The translations under genes were made by a program, and so were the position numbers. This document shows, piece by piece, positions 46,593-53,757 of a stretch of DNA of 64,000 nucleotides. Position 1 is the first letter of the stretch; each line of letters opens with the position of its first letter. The notes under the pieces are model-generated. The model made no database searches, was not told where the DNA came from, and worked only from the letters and a program-made list of their open reading frames with translations. The DNA is from Pseudomonas shahriarae (GTDB lineage Bacteria; Pseudomonadota; Gammaproteobacteria; Pseudomonadales; Pseudomonadaceae): positions 5,683,001 to 5,747,000 of the forward strand of contig NZ_CP077085.1 of NCBI RefSeq assembly GCF_014268455.2, in the 5' to 3' direction.

Positions 46593-47269
46593 CAGGCGTG
46601 GCTCGGGCTGTAGCTGTAGCCCAGGCCGCGATGGGTCTGGATCGGCTCGGCCTCGGCAACCACGCCCCGCAGCTTGCTGCGCAGGCTTTTGATATGGCTG
46701 TCGATATTGCGCTCGTAGCCGGCATCGGCGGCCACGCCGACCGCATCCAGCAACTGCTCGCGACTGAACACCCGTTCGGGCTGTTCCAGCAGGCAATTGA
46801 GCAGGCGGAATTCATGGCGAGTCAGGCCCAGCAACTGGCCGCGATACTGGATCTGCACCCGCTCGTGGTCCACCTGGAACAGCCCGCCGCTGGCCGGCAC
46901 TGCCACCGGTGCCACGCGCTTGAGGATCGCCTTGACCCGCGCCGCCACTTCCCGCGGGCTGAAGGGTTTGACCACATAGTCGTCGGCGCCGATTTCCAGG
47001 CCCACCACGCGGTCGATCTCGCCGTCGCGGGCACTGAGAAACATCACCGGCACTTCGCTGAAGCGGCGCAGTTGCTTGCAGGTTTCAAAGCCGCTGATGT
47101 CCGGCAGGCCGATGTCGAGGATCAGCATGTCTGCCGGGGTCTGCCGCTGATGCTCCAGCGCGGCCTGGCCGAGGGTCAGCCAGGTGGTGGTGAAGCCTTC
47201 GCCCTGCAGGGCAAAAATCAGCGTATCGGCTATCGCCGCTTCGTCTTCGACAATCAGGATATGGGGCAT
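46592..47269 (-). CDS. creB: CreB response regulator
   Basis: OmpR-type regulator of 225 residues with an N-terminal receiver (acceptor Asp in LILDIGLPD, Lys in VVKPFSPRE) and a C-terminal winged helix ending THRGLGYSY. It heads the creB-creC-creD order and overlaps creC by one base. Only one TTCAC half-site is visible upstream. Confidence 0.94.
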   Translation of the reverse strand: MPHILIVEDEAAIADTLIFALQGEGFTTTWLTLGQAALEHQRQTPADMLILDIGLPDISGFETCKQLRRFSEVPVMFLSARDGEIDRVVGLEIGADDYVVKPFSPREVAARVKAILKRVAPVAVPASGGLFQVDHERVQIQYRGQLLGLTRHEFRLLNCLLEQPERVFSREQLLDAVGVAADAGYERNIDSHIKSLRSKLRGVVAEAEPIQTHRGLGYSYSPSHA

Positions 47270-47327
47270 GGCGTCCGAGCACTGGGAGCTAAAGGTGAAC
47301 GGTGCCCCATGCCTTGTGCGGCGTCAA

Positions 47328-47828
47328 TCAGCAGTCAGGTTTGTCGGCGGTGTAGCGCCGGGCCGGGTTCACCGCAGCGCCGAACTCGCGCAGCGCCTTG
47401 GCGCCGATCAGCAGCGGGTAGTTGAAGCTGCTGCGGTCGGTGAGGTTGACCTCCACCGTGCGCTTGACGTTGCCCAGGCACATTTCCAGCTCCACCACCG
47501 GGCGCTTGGCCACGCCGCTGTCTTCCTTGTCTTCGTCTTCGTCGGCGCGGTTCTTGATCTTGCTGATGCGCGCCACTTTGTGTTCATAGACCTTGTTGCT
47601 CACATCCTTGCCACTGAGACGGAACCGCACCCAGTCCTCGCCATCGCGGGTGAAGGTCTGGATGTCGCGGGCCGACAGCGAGGCGGTCAGCGCGCCGGTG
47701 TCCATCTTGGCCTTGAAGGTCTCGCCGATTTCCGGCAACTGGATATATTCGTAGCGCCCGTACAGGGTCGGCTCGGCGGCCATCACGGGCAGGGCAACCA
47801 CGGCTAACAGGGCAAGGAGGGATTTCAC
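47328..47828 (-). CDS. Retropepsin-like periplasmic protein (RimK-associated protease family)
   Basis: A 166-residue protein with a signal peptide (about 1-17, ending PVMA before AEPTLYG). The Asp-Thr-Gly-Ala motif (KMDTGALTASL) identifies the retropepsin-like family often annotated as ATP-dependent zinc protease. The GTG at 47828 is chosen so that the signal peptide is N-terminal; AAGGA lies about 10 nt upstream. It sits where PA0462 lies beside creB. Proteolytic activity is inferred only. Confidence 0.8.
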   Translation of the reverse strand: MKSLLALLAVVALPVMAAEPTLYGRYEYIQLPEIGETFKAKMDTGALTASLSARDIQTFTRDGEDWVRFRLSGKDVSNKVYEHKVARISKIKNRADEDEDKEDSGVAKRPVVELEMCLGNVKRTVEVNLTDRSSFNYPLLIGAKALREFGAAVNPARRYTADKPDC

Positions 47829-48004
47829 GTAGGAGGTTTCCTTGAAGGTAAGTAGGCCAATACTAGACTGCAAACACAGCCCGAAGTTGGATCGTTACCC
47901 AGCATACGCAACACAAAGTGAAACATTCGTCAGGTCAATTGCGATTTGGCCTCTAGACTCAAGCTGCTTATCATGGCCCGTCCAACCGTTTGCAAGAGTT
48001 CCTT

Positions 48005-48883
48005 ATGCGCCGCCTGCTCACCGGCTGTTTCGTCACACTGCTGCTGTTACTCAACACGCTGATCCTGATCGGCCCGCTGATGGTCTTCGCCCTGCTCAAG
48101 CTGGTGGCGCCCGGGCGGTCACGGGACTATGCCTCCCGGGCCGTGATGTGGATTGCCGAGACCTGGGCCGAGATCGACAAGCTGATCTTTGCCCTGTGTA
48201 TCCCCACCCAATGGGATATTCGCGGCGATACCGGGCTGAGGGTCGATACCTCGTACCTGGTGATCAGCAACCATCAATCCTGGGTGGATATCCCGGCGCT
48301 GATCCAGACCCTCAACCGGCGCACGCCATTTTTCAAATTCTTCCTGAAAAAGGAGCTGATCTGGGTGCCGTTCCTGGGCCTGGCCTGGTGGGCCCTGGAT
48401 TACCCGTTCATGAAGCGCTACACCAAGGCATTCCTGGCCAAGCATCCGGAACTGGCGGGCCAGGACCTGAAGATCACCAAACAGGCCTGCGAGCTGTTCA
48501 AGCGCCAGCCGGTGACGGTGGTCAACTACCTGGAAGGCACGCGCTTTACCGAAGCCAAGCGGGCCCAGCAGAACTCACCGTTCACTCGCCTGCTCAAGCC
48601 CAAGGCCGGTGGCGTGGCATTTGTACTGGCGGCCATGGGCGAGCAGTTGGATGCGATCCTCGACGTGACCGTGGTCTATCCACAGGACAGGATTCCAGGA
48701 TTCTGGGATTTGATCAGCGGCGCGGTGCCCCGGGTGATTGTTGATATCCGCACCCGCGAGCTGGATCCGGCGTTGTGGCAGGGGGATTACGAGAATGATC
48801 CGGCGTTTCGCCAGAGCGTCCAGAACTGGGTCAACCAGCTCTGGCTGGAGAAGGATGCGCGCCTTGATGAGCTTATCAGGTGA
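48005..48883 (+). CDS. YihG-like membrane acyltransferase
   Basis: A 292-residue 1-acylglycerol-3-phosphate-acyltransferase superfamily protein with an N-terminal membrane helix, the acyltransferase motif NHQSWVD (HX4D) and a YLEGTRFT acceptor motif. It resembles E. coli YihG, which acylates lysophospholipid. The ATG at 48005 is preferred over a TTG at 47990. It is divergent from the retropepsin-like gene. Confidence 0.87.
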   Translation: MRRLLTGCFVTLLLLLNTLILIGPLMVFALLKLVAPGRSRDYASRAVMWIAETWAEIDKLIFALCIPTQWDIRGDTGLRVDTSYLVISNHQSWVDIPALIQTLNRRTPFFKFFLKKELIWVPFLGLAWWALDYPFMKRYTKAFLAKHPELAGQDLKITKQACELFKRQPVTVVNYLEGTRFTEAKRAQQNSPFTRLLKPKAGGVAFVLAAMGEQLDAILDVTVVYPQDRIPGFWDLISGAVPRVIVDIRTRELDPALWQGDYENDPAFRQSVQNWVNQLWLEKDARLDELIR

Positions 48884-48924
48884 CTCGTCGCAGCCCGTGA
48901 CGGCCACCTGGCAGGCTGGTTCAT

Positions 48925-49170
48925 TTAAAACTTGATCGATGCCCCGGCACCGGCACTAAAACCCACACCGGCAACGCTCCCGGAGGCGTCCGCGCCGCCG
49001 GAGACACGACCCGTTTCCGAATCAGGCTTATTGCCGTTGATCATTTCATCGTAAGACATGAACTTCATGCCTGCAGCCTTCTCGAACTCCTCCCTGGTCA
49101 TCTTGCTGTAGTCGACCGGGGGTTTGCCAAATACCGGGAATGAATTGCGCGATATTGTTGATTCGCTCAT
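48925..49170 (-). CDS. Small unrecognised protein with Gly/Ala-rich tail
   Basis: An 81-residue protein beginning MSESTISRNSFPVFGKPP, with no signal peptide. The last 28 residues are Gly/Ala/Ser-rich and end GAGASIKF, an alternating pattern that looks like a beta strand. AAGGAGA lies about 8 nt before the ATG, a strong ribosome site. It may be an effector-type or stress-induced small protein, but no function can be assigned. Confidence 0.65.
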   Translation of the reverse strand: MSESTISRNSFPVFGKPPVDYSKMTREEFEKAAGMKFMSYDEMINGNKPDSETGRVSGGADASGSVAGVGFSAGAGASIKF

Positions 49171-49311
49171 TGGAAGATCTCCTTAAAGGGAACGACACCC
49201 GGTCTGGAGCCCCCTCGCTGGGGGAGGAGAAGGCCGAGTTCCAGGCGGGTGTAGATCAGTGGTTAGAGCCGACCGCTCAGTTCCCTGGATGACTTCACAC
49301 CGAGGTGTTTT

Positions 49312-49881
49312 TCAGCTCCCCGCCCCCCAGATGCCGGCTAGCTTGCCCAGTACTGAACTGTCGGCACCCTGGCCACCCAGGTACTGCAGGATCACCGGGG
49401 CAAACTGGCCGATCATGCCGCTGTCCATGCCCAAGGCGCTGAACGCAGTGTTCAGGTCGTTGGCGTCCTTGACGTTCCCCAACAGGCCATCGAGGCCGCT
49501 GGTCTTGCTGCCACCGGTTTGGCCGAGCATGCCGCTCAAGGCGCCAAGGCTGCCCAAAGCGTTGCCACCCGACAGCTTATCCAGGCCCGGCACGCTTTTG
49601 CCCAACTGCGAATAATCAGTGCTGCTGAGTTGGTTCTTGGCCAGGCCCAACATCGCACCGGTGCCACCGACGGCCTGCTCCGGGGTGACATTCAACTGTT
49701 TGGTCAACGCCCCCAGCAAACCTGCGGTTTGTGCGCTCGGCGCAGAGGCGGCGGCCTTGTTGGTGCCCTGGGCGCCAGCAACGGCGTTGGCCACATCACC
49801 CAGGCTGAAGCCTGCTGCAAATACCGGGCTGGCCGCCACGGTCAGGAGGCAGGACAGGGCAAAACCGCGTGAAATCTTCAT
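49312..49881 (-). CDS. DUF2780 secreted protein
   Basis: A 189-residue exported protein. The signal peptide is clear (MKISRGFALSCLLTVAASP, cleaved near VFA/AGF). The mature part is Gly/Ser/Leu-rich with the DUF2780-type segments LTKQLNVTPEQAVGGTGAML and FAPVILQYL. The start at 49881 is fixed by the signal peptide. Function is unknown. Confidence 0.83.
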   Translation of the reverse strand: MKISRGFALSCLLTVAASPVFAAGFSLGDVANAVAGAQGTNKAAASAPSAQTAGLLGALTKQLNVTPEQAVGGTGAMLGLAKNQLSSTDYSQLGKSVPGLDKLSGGNALGSLGALSGMLGQTGGSKTSGLDGLLGNVKDANDLNTAFSALGMDSGMIGQFAPVILQYLGGQGADSSVLGKLAGIWGAGS

Positions 49882-50063
49882 CGAGACAACCTCGTAAATG
49901 TAGGAGCTAAAGCAGCCGTTTGACCCAGCATCCCACCGGTTGTTCCAGCTCACAGATTTGTTCAGAAAAGCCCCAAAAACCGACACCATCAAACTGCCAC
50001 TAGGAACCCATCGCCAGCCACAGGGTCAATCAACACACTACAAAACTTGTCAGGAAGAGCCTT

Positions 50064-50522
50064 ATGACTGCGTCCCAACCCCCAGTGATCGAGCACAAGC
50101 CCTCATTCTGGACCCGCCCGCGCCTGTTCATCGGCGTCTGCGTGGTGGTGGTTGCCGGTATCGGCGGCGCGCTCTACACCCAGGACAGCGTCAAGTCTGC
50201 AGCGACCCTGGTCAGCAGCACCCAACAGCCGGCGGCGCAAATCATGGCGCACAAGGATTACCTGGAAGTCCAACCGATTGCGGCCACTGCGCCGGAACCG
50301 GACCGCAGCCTCGAACTGTGGGCCCTGCCTGCAGGCGGCACGCCGGTGTCTTTGGGCCTGTTGCCGGAGGATGGCAAAGGCATCATCGGCCTCAACCCAC
50401 GTCAGCAGGAAACTATCAGCCAGCCGGTGGAATTGATGGTCAGTTCGGAAACCAAGGGTGGCTCGGTGAGCAAGCAGCCTACCGGCCCGATGGTGTACCA
50501 GGGTGCGCTGGCGATCCGCTGA
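50064..50522 (+). CDS. Orphan RskA C-terminal-like membrane protein
   Basis: A 152-residue protein with one membrane helix (about 20-38, LFIGVCVVVVAGIGGAL) and a periplasmic domain that matches the C-terminal half of RskA-type anti-sigma factors (SLELWALPAGGTPVSLG). The N-terminal sigma-binding (ZAS/HxxxCxxC) domain is absent, and no sigma factor gene is adjacent. It has its own AGGAAGAG ribosome site. It may sense an envelope signal by another route, or be a degraded regulator. Confidence 0.72.
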   Translation: MTASQPPVIEHKPSFWTRPRLFIGVCVVVVAGIGGALYTQDSVKSAATLVSSTQQPAAQIMAHKDYLEVQPIAATAPEPDRSLELWALPAGGTPVSLGLLPEDGKGIIGLNPRQQETISQPVELMVSSETKGGSVSKQPTGPMVYQGALAIR

Positions 50523-50538
50523 TCCCCAGACACCCAAT

Positions 50539-50580
50539 CGCCAATGTGGGGGCCCAGCTCCCACAGCCCCCACATTGGCG
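50539..50580. repeat. Perfect inverted repeat between convergent genes
   Basis: CGCCAATGTGGGGG and CCCCCACATTGGCG are exact mirror arms (14 bp) around 14 bp, 17 bp after the RskA-like stop and 15 bp before the fdhA stop. It probably limits readthrough on both strands. Confidence 0.75.
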
Positions 50581-50594
50581 AGTGGTTGTTGCTG

Positions 50595-51794
50595 TTAAGC
50601 CGCGCTGAACAGCTTGTGCGGATCAATCACAAACTTCTTCGGCACACCTGCATCGAACTCGCCATAACCACGCGGCGCGTCGTCCAGGCTGATCACCTGC
50701 ACACCCACGATCTCCGCAATGTTGATGCGGTCCCACATGATCGCCTGCATCAACTGGCGGTTGTACTTCATCACCGGGGTCTGGCCGGTGTGGAAGCTGT
50801 GGGACTTGGCCCAGCCCAGACCGAAACGAATGCTCAGGCTGCCCATTTTTGCGGCGGCATCCACCGCCCCTGGATCTTCAGTGACGTACAGGCCGGGAAT
50901 ACCGATCTTGCCCGCCACACGCACCACGCCCATCAGTGAGTTGAGCACCGTGGCCGGGGCTTCGGCCTTGACGCCGTCATGGCCATGGCCGCGGGCTTCA
51001 AAGCCCACGCAGTCAACGGCGCTGTCCACTTCCGGCTCGCCAAGCAGCGCGGCGATTTGCTCGTGTAGCGGGGTGTCGGTGGACAGGTCGGCGATTTCAA
51101 AGCCCTGGGCCTTGGCGTGGGCCAGGCGGATCGGGTTGACGTCACCGATGATCACCACCGCCGCCCCCAGCAAGCGTGCGGAAGCGGCAGCGGCCAGGCC
51201 TACGGGACCGGCGCCGGCGATGTACACGGTGCTGCCAGGGCCAACGCCCGCAGTGACGGCGCCGTGGTAGCCGGTGGGCAGGATGTCGGAGAGGCAGGTC
51301 AGGTCACGGATTTTCTCCATGGCCTTGTCGCGATCCGGCAGTTTCAGCAGGTTGAAGTCGGCGTAGGGCACCAGCACGTACTCGGCCTGGCCGCCGGTCC
51401 AGTCGCCCATGTCCACGTAGCCGTAGGCACCACCGGCACGGGCCGGGTTGACGGTCAGGCATACGCCGGTGTGTTGTTCCTTGCAGGAGCGGCAGCGGCC
51501 GCAAGCAACGTTGAACGGCACAGACACCAGGTCGCCGAGTTTCAGGTTCTCGACGTCGCTGCCCTTCTCGATCACCTCGCCGGTGATTTCGTGACCGAGC
51601 ACCAGGCCGGTCTGGGCGGTGGTACGGCCGCGCACCATGTGTTGGTCGGAGCCGCAGATATTGGTGGAGACCACGCGCAGGATAACGCCGTGTTCAATCT
51701 TCCTGCCACGGGGGTCCTGCATTTTGGGATAGTCGATTTTCTGTACTTCGACCTGACCGTTGCCGAGATACACGACACCACGATTACCAGACAT
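50595..51794 (-). CDS. fdhA: Glutathione-independent formaldehyde dehydrogenase
   Basis: Zinc- and NAD-dependent medium-chain dehydrogenase of 399 residues that oxidises free formaldehyde to formate. Catalytic zinc ligands lie in NICGSDQH and LGHEITG, and structural zinc cysteines in CGRCRSCKEQHTGVC. It removes formaldehyde released by methyl-group oxidation in the adjacent pathway. An A-rich motif resembling an Hfq/Crc site precedes its ribosome site GAGGTGA. Confidence 0.95.
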   Translation of the reverse strand: MSGNRGVVYLGNGQVEVQKIDYPKMQDPRGRKIEHGVILRVVSTNICGSDQHMVRGRTTAQTGLVLGHEITGEVIEKGSDVENLKLGDLVSVPFNVACGRCRSCKEQHTGVCLTVNPARAGGAYGYVDMGDWTGGQAEYVLVPYADFNLLKLPDRDKAMEKIRDLTCLSDILPTGYHGAVTAGVGPGSTVYIAGAGPVGLAAAASARLLGAAVVIIGDVNPIRLAHAKAQGFEIADLSTDTPLHEQIAALLGEPEVDSAVDCVGFEARGHGHDGVKAEAPATVLNSLMGVVRVAGKIGIPGLYVTEDPGAVDAAAKMGSLSIRFGLGWAKSHSFHTGQTPVMKYNRQLMQAIMWDRINIAEIVGVQVISLDDAPRGYGEFDAGVPKKFVIDPHKLFSAA

Positions 51795-51807
51795 GCTTTC
51801 ACCTCGC

Positions 51808-51817
51808 TGTTGTTTTT
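51808..51817 (-). promoter_or_regulatory. CA-type Hfq/Crc motif before fdhA
   Basis: The minus strand reads AAAAACAACA just upstream of the fdhA ribosome-binding site. It fits the AAnAAnAA catabolite-repression consensus used by Hfq and Crc in Pseudomonas. Confidence 0.45.
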
Positions 51818-51902
51818 ATGGAACTGCGTTGCCCCTTTGGATGGGCAGCGCGTTTGAGTGCTCGGGTTACAGATGCTGTTTTTGCGTTGTTTGTGAGGGC
51901 CT

Positions 51903-51969
51903 CATCGCGGGCAAGTCCGCTCCCACAGGGTTCACATATCACCCGGTGGGAGCTGGCTTGCCTGCGATG
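51903..51969. repeat. REP pair between purU and fdhA
   Basis: CATCGCGGGCAAGTCCGCTC and GTGGGAGCTGGCTTGCCTGC are inverted arms of the two common REP variants, about 18 bp apart. Confidence 0.8.
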
Positions 51970-51976
51970 GCGTCAG

Positions 51977-52834
51977 TCAGAGCACCACCGTTCTATTGGC
52001 GTTCAAGAACACCCGTCGCTCAATGTGGTACCCCACCGCCCGCGCCAATGTCAGTCCCTCGATATCCCGCCCCTTGGCAATCAGGTCCTCGGGATAGTGG
52101 CTGTGATCCACCACTTCCACGCCCTGGGCGATGATCGGGCCTTCGTCCAGGTCGTTATTGATGTAATGCGCAGTGGCGCCAACCAACTTCACCCCTTTGT
52201 TGTATGCCTGGTGATACGGCTTGGCGCCCTTGAACCCCGGCAGCAATGAGTGATGGATATTGATCGCCTTGCCATCCAACTTGCGGCACAGCTCCGGCGA
52301 CAGCACTTGCATGTAGCGCGCAAGGATCACCAGTTCGGCCCCCGTCTCTTCAATCACTTGCCACACCTGGCGCTCTTGGGACGGTTTGTCATTGGGGTCG
52401 AGGGGGAAATGGTAGTAAGGAATCTGGTGCCAGTCGGCCAATGGCTTGAGATCGGGGTGATTGGACACCACTGCGACCACGTCCATCGACAATTGGCCGA
52501 TGCGTTGGCGGTACAACAGATCGTTGAGGCAGTGATCGGCCTTGGACACCATGATCACCACTTTTGGCCGGTAGTTCGGCGCCGTCAGCTCGAAGATCAT
52601 GCCAAAGGCTTCGCCGCGGGTGGCCAGGCCATCGCGGAAACCTTGCTCGTCAAAGTCGTCGGGCTGGCGGAATTCCACACGGATAAAAAAGCGCCCGGAG
52701 AGGCGGTCATCGAACGAATGGTGCTCGGTGACGTAGCAGCCCTGCTCAAACAGATAGCGGGTGACCGCGTCCACCGTGCCGAGCACGCTGGGGCAGTCGG
52801 CGGTCAAAATCCATGTATCGGGTGCGCGGCTCAT
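51977..52834 (-). CDS. purU: Formyltetrahydrofolate deformylase
   Basis: A 285-residue enzyme with an N-terminal ACT domain (about 1-85) and a formyl-transferase-type catalytic domain with the conserved NIHHSLLPGF and a downstream Asp (DEGPIIAQ). It hydrolyses 10-formyl-THF to formate and THF, regenerating the folate that accepts methyl units from sarcosine oxidase. It lies between fdhA and soxG in the same direction, a copy dedicated to one-carbon disposal. Confidence 0.94.
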   Translation of the reverse strand: MSRAPDTWILTADCPSVLGTVDAVTRYLFEQGCYVTEHHSFDDRLSGRFFIRVEFRQPDDFDEQGFRDGLATRGEAFGMIFELTAPNYRPKVVIMVSKADHCLNDLLYRQRIGQLSMDVVAVVSNHPDLKPLADWHQIPYYHFPLDPNDKPSQERQVWQVIEETGAELVILARYMQVLSPELCRKLDGKAINIHHSLLPGFKGAKPYHQAYNKGVKLVGATAHYINNDLDEGPIIAQGVEVVDHSHYPEDLIAKGRDIEGLTLARAVGYHIERRVFLNANRTVVL

Positions 52835-52854
52835 ACTTGAATCCTCAGGCCTTT

Positions 52855-52987
52855 GTGGCGAGGGGGCTTGCCCCCGTTGGGCTGCGAAGCAGCCCTGAAA
52901 TCAGCCACTCGGTTCTTTCAGAAAAACTGCAGTGACCTTACCGGGACCGCTGCGCGCTCCAACGGGGGCAAGCCCCCCTCGCCACAA
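52855..52987. repeat. REP pair between soxG and purU
   Basis: GTGGCGAGGGGGCTTGCCCC and the mirror GGGGGCAAGCCCCCCTCGCC bound a 133-bp unit; the arms continue through GTTGG/CCAAC. Confidence 0.83.
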
Positions 52988-52999
52988 CAGCCCATCTGC

Positions 53000-53632
53000 T
53001 CAGGCTTGGACACTCAGGCCGTATTCGGCCGAGGCGTCCTGCAGCCACAACCACCAATAGTCCGAGAAGCTGCGACGAATCAGCAGTTCCCAGGTGTCTT
53101 CGGCGGTATGGCGGATCACCAGTTGCGACTTGGCGAACACCGTGCCCACGGCCTTGCCCACCGGGAAGTTGTCGGGGTGCACGTCGTAGCTGGTGGATTT
53201 CATCAGCACATCGCGCACGTTCGGGCCACTCAGTTCGAGGATCTGCTGGCCGCCGCTGACGTTGACGATCTGGATATGCAAATCCCCCAGGGCCGCGCGC
53301 AGGTTTTGCTCGGCGGCGAATTCTTCACCACTCGGCACGATCAGCAACCATTCATCCGGGCCGAGCCATTGCAGGCTGGTTTCACCTTTGACGATCACGC
53401 TCAGGGCTCCCGGCAGTTCGATGCCCAGGGCCTTGTGCACGCCGGCGGCGAACGCGGCATCGTGGCCATCGCCGCGCAGGGTCAGGTGGCCGAGGAGTTT
53501 CTTTTCACGCACGATCACGCCGGCGTTCTTGCGCCCCTTGCCGACCAGGCTGGCGAGGTCGGCATGGTGCAGCGACGACTCGGCCTTGGCGCCGGTGGTG
53601 GGGCGTTGTTGGTACACATTGGCTGCGGTCAT
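53000..53632 (-). CDS. soxG: Sarcosine oxidase gamma subunit
   Basis: A 210-residue gamma subunit of the heterotetrameric sarcosine oxidase, with a YgfZ/GcvT-like fold. The start MTAANVYQQRPTTG at 53632 follows AAAGGTG; the longer frame to 53710 runs through REP sequence. A REP pair separates it from soxA by 125 bp, unlike the other tightly spaced sox genes. Confidence 0.92.
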   Translation of the reverse strand: MTAANVYQQRPTTGAKAESSLHHADLASLVGKGRKNAGVIVREKKLLGHLTLRGDGHDAAFAAGVHKALGIELPGALSVIVKGETSLQWLGPDEWLLIVPSGEEFAAEQNLRAALGDLHIQIVNVSGGQQILELSGPNVRDVLMKSTSYDVHPDNFPVGKAVGTVFAKSQLVIRHTAEDTWELLIRRSFSDYWWLWLQDASAEYGLSVQA

Positions 53633-53673
53633 AAAGCACCTTTCTTGAATTCTGTTGTGCGGCTTCTGCCGCC

Positions 53674-53739
53674 ATCGCGAGCAAGCTCGCTCCCACATTT
53701 CGGAATGCATTTCCCCAGTGGGAGCGGGCTTGCTCGCGA
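53674..53739. repeat. REP pair between soxA and soxG
   Basis: ATCGCGAGCAAGCTCGCTCC and GTGGGAGCGGGCTTGCTCGC are inverted arms inside the sox operon. Confidence 0.83.
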
Positions 53740-53757
53740 AGGCCGCACCTCGGTCTA

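Noticed and set aside
45102..47327. CreB-binding cre tag (TTCAC-N6-TTCAC) before creD or creB
   Set aside because: Only a single TTCAC half-site was seen upstream of creB and none before creD.
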